This document shows, one piece after another, positions 1-7,905 of a stretch of DNA of 28,657 bases. The notes beneath the pieces are model-generated. The model was not told where the DNA came from and searched no databases. It was given only the letters and a program-made list of their open reading frames with translations. The DNA lies in assembly GCA_900548905.1 (NCBI GenBank), contig URMK01000071.1, positions 1 through 28,657 on the forward strand, in the 5' to 3' direction. The DNA is from an uncultured Lachnospiraceae bacterium. GTDB taxonomy: Bacteria; Bacillota; Clostridia; Lachnospirales; Lachnospiraceae. Position 1 is the first letter of the stretch. Every line of letters begins with the position of its first letter. Position numbers and translations under genes: made by a program.

Positions 1-210
1 CCCACCGCGCAGCAGTACGGGGGCCGTGAGCAGGAAACATCTTGGACGCCGGGGCAAAATCATAAGCATAATTGCATGGACACCGCAGCCGGAATCTGTT
101 ACCATCAAGAAAAGACACAGCAACAGTTCAGGCAGGTCTGCGCCTTTACTGCACAGACCGTGAGAGAACCTGGTGGCAGCAGGCTGAAAGGAGAGGTAAT
201 AATCATATGA
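1..210 (+). CDS. Possible 3' end of an upstream gene cut by the window edge
   Basis: Reading frame 1 is open from the first base to a TGA at 208-210, which overlaps the ATG of the next gene (ATGA at 207-210). Such an overlap is common for translationally coupled genes. However, the deduced 69 residues are rich in Gln, His and Thr, resemble no family I recognise, and frame 2 is also open over much of the stretch. It could equally be an untranslated leader: GGTCTG and CAGACC around 135-160 can pair as a short stem. I do not assign a product. Confidence 0.2.
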   Translation, partial: PTAQQYGGREQETSWTPGQNHKHNCMDTAAGICYHQEKTQQQFRQVCAFTAQTVREPGGSRLKGEVIII

Positions 211-1055
211 ATCCACTTATTTTCCAATCGGATTTCGGGCGGGCCGACGGCGCCGTAAGCGCTATGTACGGTGTTGCGTATACTGTATGCGGGGAACTGC
301 AGATTTCCGATCTGACGCATGAAATTCCCCAGTATGACATCTGGGAGGCTTCCTACCGGCTGATCCAGACCGTCAGCTATTGGCCGGAGGGCGCAGTTTT
401 TGTTTCTGTTGTGGATCCGGGGGTAGGGTCTACCAGAAGAAGCATTGTGGCAAGAACCGAAGGCGGGCAGTATGTGGTGACGCCGGATAACGGGACGCTC
501 ACCCATATCAAAAAACTGTGCGGCATCACAGAAGCCAGGGTGATTGATGAGACCGTGAACCGGCTACCGGGATCCGGGGAAAGCTATACCTTCCACGGAA
601 GGGATATTTATGCTTATACCGGTGCCAGGCTGGCGGCAGGTATCATTGATTTTGAAGGAGTGGGTCCTGCGGTCCCTGTGGACAGCGTTGTGGAGATTCC
701 TTTCGCACCGGCCCGGATCCAGGAAAATGAGGTGTCCGGCACCATTGATGTGCTGGATGTCCGTTTCGGAAGCCTCTGGACCAACATCCCCCGGAAATTG
801 TTCCTGCAGATGGGGGTAGCATACGGAGATCGGATTGAGGTTATCATAGAAAAAAGGGGACATACGGTTTACCGGACGTCGCTTATATATGCCCATTCCT
901 TTGCGGACGCTTTTATCGGAGAGGCGCTGGTCTATGTGAACAGCCTGGATTTCATGGCTGTTGCTATTAATCAGGGCAACTTTGCCCGTGCCTATAATGT
1001 GGGTACGGGACTTTCGTGGCGTATTACCATGCGGAAATCAACGCTTAACAGGTAA
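207..1055 (+). CDS. SAM hydroxide adenosyltransferase (DUF62 / SAM_adeno_trans family)
   Basis: The 282-residue product matches the family that splits S-adenosylmethionine into adenosine and methionine using water, related to bacterial fluorinase/chlorinase. Visible family signatures are SDFG at residues 8-11, VVDPGVGS at 68-75, TPDNGTLT near 92-99 and FHGRDIYA at 129-136; these line the SAM pocket and include the Arg/His side chains typical of the hydrolytic members. The chosen ATG has AAAGGAGAGG about ten bases upstream; an in-frame ATG at 72 would add 45 residues that do not look like this family and has no good ribosome site. The protein is cytosolic, with no signal peptide. In many Firmicutes such genes sit beside transporter genes, but none is visible here. 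Family assignment is firm; the physiological role is not well established. Confidence 0.9.
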   Translation: MNPLIFQSDFGRADGAVSAMYGVAYTVCGELQISDLTHEIPQYDIWEASYRLIQTVSYWPEGAVFVSVVDPGVGSTRRSIVARTEGGQYVVTPDNGTLTHIKKLCGITEARVIDETVNRLPGSGESYTFHGRDIYAYTGARLAAGIIDFEGVGPAVPVDSVVEIPFAPARIQENEVSGTIDVLDVRFGSLWTNIPRKLFLQMGVAYGDRIEVIIEKRGHTVYRTSLIYAHSFADAFIGEALVYVNSLDFMAVAINQGNFARAYNVGTGLSWRITMRKSTLNR

Positions 1056-1058
1056 TTA

Positions 1059-1087
1059 TTGCTATTGGCACATTTTCATACTATAAT
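1059..1087 (+). promoter_or_regulatory. Sigma-A-type promoter for hisC
   Basis: TTGCTA (1059-1064) is followed after 17 bases by a perfect TATAAT (1082-1087). It starts four bases after the stop codon of the adenosyltransferase gene and 59 bases upstream of the hisC ATG, so hisC probably has its own start site. The -35 matches consensus at four of six positions. Confidence 0.55.
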
Positions 1088-1145
1088 AAAAAAGTTAAAA
1101 CCGGGACAGCTGCTTGGGACCGGTTACAGAAAAGAGGTACGCATT

Positions 1146-2216
1146 ATGGGCTGGGAAGAACAGGTACGCAGGGTGGTTCCCTATATTCCCGGGGAACAGC
1201 CGAAGCAAAAGGGAATCATTAAACTCAATACCAACGAATGCCCCTATCCGCCGTCACCGCTGGTGAAACAAAAGGCGGCGGAGTTTCAGACGGATGATTT
1301 GAGGCTGTATCCGGATCCGGACGCATCCCTTCTGGTAAAAACCCTTGCAGATTATTACGGGGTAAAGGAGGAGCAGGTTTTTACGGGTGTGGGTTCGGAT
1401 GATGTACTGGCCATGTCCTTTCTGACTTTTTTTAATTCGGACAAGCCCATTTGTTTTCCTGATATTACCTATTCCTTTTATGATGTATGGGCGGATCTTT
1501 TCCATATCCCCTATCGCTGTCCTGCGCTGGACGAAGAGTTCCGGCTGAAAAAAGAAGATTATTTATGCGAAAATGGTGGGATTGTCATCCCTAACCCCAA
1601 TGCGCCCACCGGCCTTTCCGAGGGACTGGATACCATAGAGGAAATCGTGGCGGGCAATCCGGACTCCCTTGTGATCATTGATGAGGCATATGTGGATTTC
1701 GGCGGCGAAAGCGCCATGGGGCTTGTGGATAAGTATGAAAACCTGCTGGTGGTCCAAACCTTTTCCAAATCCAGGGCCATGGCCGGCATCCGTATCGGCT
1801 TTGCTGTAGGAAGCAGTAAAGTGATACGTTACTTAAAGGATGTTAAATTTTCCTTCAATTCCTATACCATGAACGCGCCCTCCATCGCATGGGGCGCTGC
1901 CAGTATCCTGGATGACGGGTATTTTAAGGAAACTGTGGGAAAGATTATAAATACAAGGGAACGCGTAAAAAAGGAGCTTAAGGAGCTGGGGTTCACTTTC
2001 CCCGATTCCCGCAGCAATTTTCTATTCGCTTCCCACAAAAGCATACCCGCGGCGGAACTTTTTGAAGCGTTAAAACAGGAAGGGATTTATGTCCGCTACT
2101 TTAACAAGCCGAGAATTAACAATTACCTGCGTATTACAATCGGCACCGACGAAGAAATGGACAGACTTCTCACCTTTTTAAAAAAAGTAACTGTTACACC
2201 AAAATACAAAAAATAA
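1146..2216 (+). CDS. hisC: Histidinol-phosphate aminotransferase family (HisC-type), PLP-dependent
   Basis: The 356-residue fold-type I aminotransferase has the HisC N-terminus (KLNTNECPYPP near residues 26-36), the NPNAPTG substrate loop at 150-156, the DEAY motif at 179-182 that holds the PLP ring, and the Schiff-base lysine K208 in TFSKSRAMAGIRIG. In histidine synthesis the enzyme moves an amino group from glutamate to imidazole-acetol phosphate. GAAAAGAGG eight bases upstream supports this ATG; the frame is open further upstream but lacks a ribosome site. It lies outside a his operon, so a paralogue role on another substrate (for example an aromatic amino acid or a CobD-like reaction) cannot be excluded. 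A 166-residue membrane protein follows 18 bases downstream, suggesting cotranscription. Confidence 0.85.
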   Translation: MGWEEQVRRVVPYIPGEQPKQKGIIKLNTNECPYPPSPLVKQKAAEFQTDDLRLYPDPDASLLVKTLADYYGVKEEQVFTGVGSDDVLAMSFLTFFNSDKPICFPDITYSFYDVWADLFHIPYRCPALDEEFRLKKEDYLCENGGIVIPNPNAPTGLSEGLDTIEEIVAGNPDSLVIIDEAYVDFGGESAMGLVDKYENLLVVQTFSKSRAMAGIRIGFAVGSSKVIRYLKDVKFSFNSYTMNAPSIAWGAASILDDGYFKETVGKIINTRERVKKELKELGFTFPDSRSNFLFASHKSIPAAELFEALKQEGIYVRYFNKPRINNYLRITIGTDEEMDRLLTFLKKVTVTPKYKK

Positions 2217-2234
2217 CGGAGGAAGTTTAATCGT

Positions 2235-2735
2235 ATGGATTCAATTGCATTGTGGTTTGCCTCAACTCTGGGACAGTATGTGTCCAAGGAAGTGGTCATA
2301 TTTATTATCTCAATGATTCCCATCCTGGAGTTGAGAGGCGGCCTGCTTGTGGCATGGTCTCTTGGGGTGCCGATCCTGAAGGCTATCCCTATCTGTATCA
2401 TCGGTAATATCATTCCGATACCGTTCATCCTTCTTTTTATTAAAAAGATTTTCCAGCTGCTGAAGAAGATCCCTTTCTTTGCCAGAATTATCGGCAAGCT
2501 GGAGAACCGGGCGATGAAAAAGAGCGACAGTATCAAGAAGTATGAATTCTGGGGGCTGGTGCTCTTTGTAGGGATACCGCTTCCGGGAACCGGAGCCTGG
2601 ACAGGCTCGCTCATAGCGGCTCTTCTGGAAATTGATTTTAAGAAGGCTGTGCTGGCGGAGCTTCTGGGGATTATCATTGCTACCATTATCGTTTCTTTTG
2701 TAAGCTACGGCCTGCTGGGCAGTATCGTAGGCTGA
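2235..2735 (+). CDS. Small multidrug export family membrane protein (COG2426-like)
   Basis: The 166-residue protein is very hydrophobic, with membrane stretches around residues 15-40, 45-68, 105-130 and 140-163, and carries the family's ELRGG motif (IPILELRGGLLVAWSLG) and a conserved glycine/proline-rich loop (GIPLPGTGAWTGSL). The two halves each have a re-entrant-looking GG or PLPGTG segment. This matches the family annotated as small multidrug export protein, whose transported substrate is essentially unknown. A strong GGAGGA lies 11 bases upstream of the ATG, directly after the hisC stop. It is probably in one transcript with hisC and the following methyltransferase gene. Confidence 0.8.
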   Translation: MDSIALWFASTLGQYVSKEVVIFIISMIPILELRGGLLVAWSLGVPILKAIPICIIGNIIPIPFILLFIKKIFQLLKKIPFFARIIGKLENRAMKKSDSIKKYEFWGLVLFVGIPLPGTGAWTGSLIAALLEIDFKKAVLAELLGIIIATIIVSFVSYGLLGSIVG

Positions 2736-2760
2736 GGCCGGACAGGCAGGGAGGCGGATG

Positions 2761-3516
2761 ATGGAAGCATATACGGACTTTGCCAATGTATATGATGTTT
2801 TTATGGATAATACCCCCTATGGGAAATGGGGAAGCTTTCTGACGGACCGGCTGAAAAAGGCCGGGATTGAAGACGGCATTCTGCTGGATCTGGGCTGCGG
2901 GACCGGGAATATGACGGAACTGCTTTCCGGGGAAGGCTATGATATGATAGGTGTGGATTGTTCCGGGGAAATGCTGAATGTTGCTATGGAAAAAAGGGCG
3001 CGTTCCGGCAGGCAGATTCTGTATCTGCAGCAGGATATGCGTGAGTTCGAACTTTATGGGACCGTGCGGGCTGTGATATGTATCTGTGACAGCCTGAATT
3101 ACCTTCTTGAGGAAAATGAGATAGAGGATACCTTCCGGCTGGTAAATAATTACCTGGATCCGGGGGGCCTCTTTCTTTTTGATTTCAACACGGTCTATAA
3201 ATATGAAACGGTTATCGGGGATACCACGATTGCGGAAAACCGGGATAACTGCAGCTTTATCTGGGAAAACTTCTATGAGGAAGAGAAACAGACAAATGAG
3301 TATGATTTGACTATTTTCGTGCAGGAGGAAGGGGAGCTTTTCCGTAAATTTACGGAAACCCATTACCAGCGGGGCTATACTCTGGAGCAGATGAAACGTC
3401 TGGTGGAAGCGGGCGGCCTTGTGTTGGAGGAAGCGCTGGATGCGGATACCCTGCAGGCCGTAACGGACACCAGTGAACGCATTTACTGTATTGCCAGGGA
3501 GCAGGGGAAACAATAA
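2761..3516 (+). CDS. Class I SAM-dependent methyltransferase (YqeM-like)
   Basis: The 251-residue product opens with the FANVYDVFMDNTPYGKW pattern seen in YqeM-like methyltransferases. Motif I (LDLGCGTGN, residues 42-50) and the acidic residue that would bind the SAM ribose (D66 in GVDCSGEML) are intact, and LQQDMREF (D92) fits the adenine-binding motif. Two ATG codons are adjacent (2758 and 2761); the second is preferred because it is six bases from AGGGAGG, whereas the first is only three. The substrate is unknown. It follows the export-family gene by 25 bases and is probably in the same operon. Confidence 0.82.
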   Translation: MEAYTDFANVYDVFMDNTPYGKWGSFLTDRLKKAGIEDGILLDLGCGTGNMTELLSGEGYDMIGVDCSGEMLNVAMEKRARSGRQILYLQQDMREFELYGTVRAVICICDSLNYLLEENEIEDTFRLVNNYLDPGGLFLFDFNTVYKYETVIGDTTIAENRDNCSFIWENFYEEEKQTNEYDLTIFVQEEGELFRKFTETHYQRGYTLEQMKRLVEAGGLVLEEALDADTLQAVTDTSERIYCIAREQGKQ

Positions 3517-3527
3517 GGTAAGCTGCG

Positions 3528-3557
3528 GTAACGGTTCGGCCCGGGCTGAACTGTTAT
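3528..3557. repeat. Imperfect palindrome in the gap before hslO
   Basis: GTAACGGTTCGGC (3528-3540) pairs with GCTGAACTGTTAT (3545-3557) across a CCGG tetraloop, giving a 13-bp stem with a few G-T pairs. No T-run follows, so it is not a typical terminator. The arm sequence recurs on the other side of hslO and at 28492 (see findings). Confidence 0.6.
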
Positions 3558-3589
3558 AAGCCGCAGGCTTTCCGGCATGGAGGATTAGG

Positions 3590-4474
3590 ATGAAGGATTA
3601 TTTGGTAAAAGCGACGGCGGCAAATGCCCAGATCAGGGCCTTTGCCGCCACAACAAAGGAGACGGTGGAAACGGCAAGGTGCAAGGCGGATACCAGCCCG
3701 GTGGTGACGGCGGCGCTGGGGCGGCTTCTTACGGCAGGGGCTATGATGGGCAGCATGCTGAAGGGGGAAGAGGATCTTCTGACCCTGCAGGTGACCTGCG
3801 ACGGCCCCATAGGCGGTATGACGGTGACGGCCGACAGCAGGGGCCGGGTAAAGGGATATGCCAGGCAGCCCCAGGTAATCCTTCCCGCCAACAGCCGGGG
3901 CAAGCTGGACGTGGGAGGAGCGGTAGGATCCGGAATTCTGCGGGTGATTCAGGATTCCGGGCTTAAGGAGCCTTATGTGGGGCAGACCGTGCTGCAGACC
4001 GGGGAAATAGCAGAGGATCTGACCTATTATTTTGCCACCTCCGAGCAGGTGCCTTCTTCGGTCGGACTGGGAGTCCTGATGGAACGGGATAATACGGTGC
4101 GGCAGGCCGGCGGCTTTCTGGTACAGCTGCTGCCTTTTGCGGAAGAGGAAACCATAAGCAGGCTGGAGCAGAATCTTCAGAAAATCCGTTCCGTCACTTC
4201 CATGCTGGACGAAGGAATTACACCGGAGGGCCTGCTGGAGCATGTGCTGGAAGGCATGGATATGCAGATCACGGATACCGGGGATGTGGATTTTGTCTGC
4301 AGCTGCAGCAAGGAACGGGTGGAAAAAGCGCTGATCAGTATCGGCCGGGAAGAAATAGATAAGATGATTGCGGATGGGGAACCCATAGAGGTAAAATGCC
4401 ATTTCTGCAACCGGGGGTATCAGTTTTCTGTACAGGAACTCACGGATATATTAAATAAAGCCAGGAAGAAGTAA
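3590..4474 (+). CDS. hslO: Redox-regulated chaperone Hsp33
   Basis: The 294-residue cytosolic holdase has the Hsp33 N-terminal domain, with a conserved GPIGGMTVTAD-type segment (residues 72-82) and the VGSGIL/TGEIAEDL stretch. The C-terminal zinc switch is intact: C237-S-C239 and C270-H-F-C273. In Hsp33 these cysteines bind zinc when reduced and form disulphides on oxidative or bleach stress, which unfolds the linker and activates client binding. The ATG is preceded by GGAGGATTAGG. It is flanked by two related palindromes. nadE follows after 42 bases on the same strand. Confidence 0.95.
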   Translation: MKDYLVKATAANAQIRAFAATTKETVETARCKADTSPVVTAALGRLLTAGAMMGSMLKGEEDLLTLQVTCDGPIGGMTVTADSRGRVKGYARQPQVILPANSRGKLDVGGAVGSGILRVIQDSGLKEPYVGQTVLQTGEIAEDLTYYFATSEQVPSSVGLGVLMERDNTVRQAGGFLVQLLPFAEEETISRLEQNLQKIRSVTSMLDEGITPEGLLEHVLEGMDMQITDTGDVDFVCSCSKERVEKALISIGREEIDKMIADGEPIEVKCHFCNRGYQFSVQELTDILNKARKK

Positions 4475-4499
4475 CCGTTCAGCTTGTCTGAACCGTTAC
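4471..4499. repeat. Imperfect palindrome overlapping the hslO stop codon
   Basis: GTAACCGTTCAG (4471-4482) and CTGAACCGTTAC (4488-4499) form an inverted repeat with one mismatch and the loop CTTGT. The left arm contains the hslO TAA. No T-run follows. The arms match the palindrome on the other side of hslO. Confidence 0.6.
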
Positions 4500-4516
4500 A
4501 GGGAGTAGGAGAGAGC

Positions 4517-6451
4517 ATGAGAGATGGATTTGTAAAAGCGGCGGCGCTGACTCCGGGAATCAGGGTTGCGGATACCATATACAATGCAGGGCAGATAAAG
4601 AAGGAAATGGATGAGGCTGTGGAAAAAGGCGCGAAGATTATCGTGTTTCCGGAGCTTTGCATAACCGGTTATACCTGTGAGGATTTGTTTCTTCAGGAAA
4701 CCCTTCTGGAGGGGGCAAAAGCCGCGCTGCGTGAAATAACCGCTCATACAAAAGGAAAGGACAGCCTGGTCTTTGTGGGGCTTCCGTTGGAAAACAAAGG
4801 GAAGCTGTATAATGTAGCGGCGGTGCTGAAGGACGGTAAGATCCTGGCATTTATCCCCAAAGCCAGCATTCCCAATTATGGGGAGTTCTACGAAGCCAGA
4901 CATTTTGCGCCGGGGAAAGAAGAAGTGGAGGACTTTCTGTTTGACGGGGAGGCAGTTCCTTTCGGAACCCATATTCTGCTATCCTGCGACGCTGTTGAAG
5001 GGCTGGGAGTTGCCTGTGAAATCTGTGAGGATATCTGGGCTCCCGATACGCCTTCCACTGCCCATGCACTGGCGGGGGCTACGGTGATCGTGAATCTTTC
5101 CGCTTCCAATGAAACCGTGGGGAAAGACAGCTACAGGGCCGATCTGGTAAAAGCCACCAGCGCCAGGCTGCTGACGGGCTATGTATATTCCAGCGCCGGG
5201 GAAGGAGAGTCCACCCAGGATCTGGTATTCAGCGGGCATAACATGATCGCGGAGAACGGTACAATCCTGGCCCAGGCCAGCCGGTTTGAGAACGAATCCA
5301 TTTACGGGGAAATCGATATCCACAGGCTGCGCCATGAACGCCGCCGCATGAATACCTTCGTGCAGGATGCAAAGGGGTATACGGTTATTCCGGTGCATAT
5401 GGAAAAAGGAGAGACAAGCCTCACCCGTTCCTTTGACCCTCTGCCGTTTGTCCCTTCCGATGAGACGAGAAGAAAACACAGGTGTAATGAAATCCTGTCC
5501 ATTCAGTCCTTCGGCCTGAAAAAGAGATATGAGCATACCGGCTGCAAAAAGGCGGTGGTGGGTATTTCCGGCGGGCTGGATTCCACACTGGCTCTTCTGG
5601 TTACGGTACGCGCCTTCGATATGCTGGGCCTTCCCCGGGAAAATATCCATTCTGTGACGATGCCCTGCTTCGGCACCACGGACAGAACCTATGACAATGC
5701 CTGTAAACTGGCGCGCACCCTGGGCACCACGCTATCCGAGGTGAATATCCGGGAAGCCGTAAGCCTTCATTTCCGGGATATCGGGCAGGATGGCAGCCTG
5801 CACGACGTAACCTATGAAAACAGCCAGGCCAGGGAACGCACCCAGGTGCTGATGGATATTGCCAATAAGGTGGGCGGGCTGGTCATCGGAACGGGCGACA
5901 TGTCGGAGCTTGCGCTGGGCTGGGCCACGTATAACGGAGATCATATGTCTATGTATGGCGTAAACGCCGGTGTCCCGAAAACACTGGTGCGCCATCTGGT
6001 AAAATATTATGCGGATACTTGTGAGAGGGAGGAATTGAGTAAGGTGCTGCTGGATGTGCTGGATACGCCCGTCAGCCCTGAGCTGCTTCCGCCGGTGGAT
6101 GGCCAGATCAGTCAGAAAACCGAAGATCTGGTGGGGCCTTATGAGCTTCATGATTTCTTTTTGTATTACATGCTTCGCTGCGGTTTTGCGCCATCCAAAA
6201 TATACCGCCTGGCAAGGCAGTCCTTTGCCGGCCAATATGAAGATGAGGTCATATTGAAATGGCTTAAGAACTTTTACCGGCGTTTCTTCCAGCAGCAGTT
6301 TAAACGTTCCTGTCTGCCGGACGGGCCCAAGGTGGGCAGCGTGGCCGTTTCCCCCAGAGGGGATCTGCGAATGCCTTCCGATGCCTGCGCCTCACTGTGG
6401 CTGGCCCAGGCGGAGGAACTGGAGACGGGGACCGGCACCTGCGGAGGATAA
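4517..6451 (+). CDS. nadE: Glutamine-dependent NAD+ synthetase
   Basis: The 644-residue two-domain enzyme makes NAD+ from nicotinic acid adenine dinucleotide, ATP and glutamine. The N-terminal nitrilase-type glutaminase domain carries the full Glu-Lys-Cys triad: E46 (FPELCITGY), K115 (IPKASIPNYGEFYE) and C170 (CEICEDIWAP). The C-terminal synthetase domain, from about residue 330, has the PP-loop SGGLDSTLALL and the GTGDMSELALGW motif. The chosen ATG has AGGAG five bases upstream; an in-frame TTG at 4484 would add eleven residues without a ribosome site. Length fits the long, glutamine-using form. It ends near a hairpin-rich convergent junction. Confidence 0.95.
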   Translation: MRDGFVKAAALTPGIRVADTIYNAGQIKKEMDEAVEKGAKIIVFPELCITGYTCEDLFLQETLLEGAKAALREITAHTKGKDSLVFVGLPLENKGKLYNVAAVLKDGKILAFIPKASIPNYGEFYEARHFAPGKEEVEDFLFDGEAVPFGTHILLSCDAVEGLGVACEICEDIWAPDTPSTAHALAGATVIVNLSASNETVGKDSYRADLVKATSARLLTGYVYSSAGEGESTQDLVFSGHNMIAENGTILAQASRFENESIYGEIDIHRLRHERRRMNTFVQDAKGYTVIPVHMEKGETSLTRSFDPLPFVPSDETRRKHRCNEILSIQSFGLKKRYEHTGCKKAVVGISGGLDSTLALLVTVRAFDMLGLPRENIHSVTMPCFGTTDRTYDNACKLARTLGTTLSEVNIREAVSLHFRDIGQDGSLHDVTYENSQARERTQVLMDIANKVGGLVIGTGDMSELALGWATYNGDHMSMYGVNAGVPKTLVRHLVKYYADTCEREELSKVLLDVLDTPVSPELLPPVDGQISQKTEDLVGPYELHDFFLYYMLRCGFAPSKIYRLARQSFAGQYEDEVILKWLKNFYRRFFQQQFKRSCLPDGPKVGSVAVSPRGDLRMPSDACASLWLAQAEELETGTGTCGG

Positions 6452-6498
6452 AGAAACAACAGGTGCCGCACACTGCGGCCCATTTACGTCCGGAAAAA

Positions 6499-6543
6499 AA
6501 GAAACAGCAGCGGGGGCTTATTCAGCCGCCGCTGCTGTTTCTT
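6499..6543 (-). terminator. Rho-independent terminator for the minus-strand gene ending at 6518
   Basis: AAGAAACAGCAGCGG (6499-6513) and its exact complement (6529-6543) form a perfect 15-bp stem with a 15-base loop. Read on the minus strand, the stem runs into seven T residues (A-run at 6494-6500). The right arm codes for the C-terminus of the minus-strand protein. A tight second hairpin, GCCGCA-CAC-TGCGGC at 6465-6479, lies just after nadE. Confidence 0.75.
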
Positions 6544-7162
6544 CCGGGGTATCCGCCGGTGTTTCCATATTGTTTTCCGCCGTGTTTTCCCCGCTTCCTT
6601 CCGTGCTGTTTACTGTGGTGTTTTCTGCCGCATTTTCTGCGGTAGGGGCAACTGTGCTTTCTTCAATGGTTTCCAGGGATGTATTTGATTTCGCATTTTT
6701 TTCCTTCGTACTGCTGCCCGGATTCTTTTCCGCTTTTCCAAGAGCGGAGGTAATGGCGTCCAGCAGGACCTGGGAGGTATACTTATTGTCATCCGAATAA
6801 GTTATGTCCTCAAGTGACTGCTTGGTGCAGATTTGGGAAGCCAGGTCATTCAGGGCCGGCTCCATCAGGGGGTACATGGTGGTTACCGCTTCATCCAGGT
6901 TCACAAGCCGTATGGAATTGATATTATTATCGTCCACAACGACCTCCACATCAACTGCGGAATTCCCCAGAATCAGGGAAGTTGTGTATTTCCCAGGGGT
7001 ATAGCGGCCTTCATCGGCTCCGGAGCCTTCCGGCGTTGTCTTTTTCCCGGGCAGGAACATGATAATGAGAAGAAGCAGGAATAGTATTCCCAACACCACA
7101 AAGATGCCGGTATATATCAACTCTTTTAAATGCAGTACGACTATTTTGGTCTTGGAACTCAT
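6518..7162 (-). CDS. Membrane-anchored protein with a degenerate FMN-binding-like domain
   Basis: The 214-residue product has one N-terminal membrane helix (about residues 16-37), an outward domain at about 52-142, and a low-complexity tail of roughly 70 residues rich in Thr, Glu, Asn and Ala. The middle domain follows the pattern of the FMN_bind family: YTPGKYTTSLI at the start, a VEVVVDDNNINSIRLV strand pair and a TSQVLLDAITSALGKA end. In covalent FMN carriers the segment before this end reads SGAT with the flavinylated Thr; here it reads TYSDDNKYTS, so covalent FMN attachment looks unlikely. The ATG is eight bases from GGGGA. The GNAT gene lies 60 bases upstream on the same strand. Function unknown. 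Confidence 0.6.
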   Translation of the reverse strand: MSSKTKIVVLHLKELIYTGIFVVLGILFLLLLIIMFLPGKKTTPEGSGADEGRYTPGKYTTSLILGNSAVDVEVVVDDNNINSIRLVNLDEAVTTMYPLMEPALNDLASQICTKQSLEDITYSDDNKYTSQVLLDAITSALGKAEKNPGSSTKEKNAKSNTSLETIEESTVAPTAENAAENTTVNSTEGSGENTAENNMETPADTPEETAAAAE

Positions 7163-7222
7163 ATCAATATCCCCGATTCATGTTGTTTATACAGTTTACT
7201 CCTCCCGGTCCATAATTATTAC

Positions 7223-7681
7223 TTAAACTTCCGGTAAATCTAAAACCATCACCTTTTCATCATTCAGGTCCCGTTCCCCGTTAAAGTGAAAGCCAAACCG
7301 CTCATACAGCTTTGCCGCCGTCTCGTTTTCTTCAATGATGCTCAGATAAATCCGGCGGCAGCGGTATTCCCGGTAAAGGCGGGCGAGCAGCGTACGCAGC
7401 GCCTGCGTCCCATAGCCCTTTCCCTGGAAATGCCGGTCGATAAGCAGACGGTCCAGCCAGACTCTCCCTTCCGGCTCATATTCCCTGAAATAACCATACA
7501 TGGCAAAGCCTACGAGCAGGCTGCCGTCGTAAATCCCCACCGGGCGCCAGCAGTCACAGCTGTCTGCCTCCAGGAGGCACTGCTTCACATCCTCCACAAA
7601 ATGTTCCTGGCCGGGGCCTGTTTGCAATTGCACCGCCTCTTGCCGGTTCTTCCCGTTTATTGGTTCCACATGGAGCTCCAT
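7223..7681 (-). CDS. GNAT-family N-acetyltransferase (BltD/spermidine acetyltransferase-like)
   Basis: The 152-residue product shows the GNAT core: the acetyl-CoA loop QGKGYG at residues 86-91 after the LDRLLIDRHF strand, then the YLSIIEENETAAKLYERFGF block that forms motif B and the C-terminal tyrosine region. The overall pattern, including WRPVGIYDGSLLVGFAMYGYF and the RLLID segment, resembles Bacillus BltD/PaiA-type polyamine acetyltransferases, but the substrate cannot be fixed from sequence. Start is the ATG at 7681 with an AGGAAA-type site close upstream. The FMN_bind-like gene lies downstream on the same strand. Confidence 0.82.
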   Translation of the reverse strand: MELHVEPINGKNRQEAVQLQTGPGQEHFVEDVKQCLLEADSCDCWRPVGIYDGSLLVGFAMYGYFREYEPEGRVWLDRLLIDRHFQGKGYGTQALRTLLARLYREYRCRRIYLSIIEENETAAKLYERFGFHFNGERDLNDEKVMVLDLPEV

Positions 7682-7791
7682 TTTCCTGTTGTCCTTTCTA
7701 TTATCCTTCGTTTTCTTCCCGTCTATGGTAAGCTATGGAGCCGCCCCATAGTCAAGTTCATTCTGCCGGCCTGTTTTTTCCGGTAATGACT

Positions 7792-7818
7792 TAAGTTTTC
7801 CGGGAAGCCGGCCGATAT
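7792..7818 (+). promoter_or_regulatory. Sigma-D (sigma-28) type promoter for the chemoreceptor gene
   Basis: TAAG (7792-7795) is separated by 15 bases from GCCGATAT (7811-7818). The Bacillus sigma-D consensus is TAAA, 14-16 bases, GCCGATAT, so the -10 is a full match and the -35 matches three of four. It lies 87 bases upstream of the chemoreceptor ATG on the correct strand. A small hairpin TCGGCA-GTT-TGCCGA (7864-7878) lies in the leader. Confidence 0.7.
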
Positions 7819-7905
7819 TATAAGGTATTAAAAAAACGCATGTAATATTCGGGTGTCAGGAATTCGGCAGTTTGCCGATACACAAAGGATAGAAAGGACA
7901 GGAGG

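Noticed and set aside
1..206. Cobalamin or SAM riboswitch upstream of the SAM hydroxide adenosyltransferase
   Set aside because: Conserved riboswitch boxes were not found; only a weak 6-bp stem is visible.
6381..6800. Open plus-strand frames over the minus-strand FMN_bind-like gene
   Set aside because: Low-complexity products without ribosome sites; they mirror the Thr/Glu/Ala-rich tail coded on the other strand.
7750..7755. TTGACT on the minus strand as -35 of the GNAT gene
   Set aside because: The nearest good -10 is 44 bases away and the closer candidates are poor.
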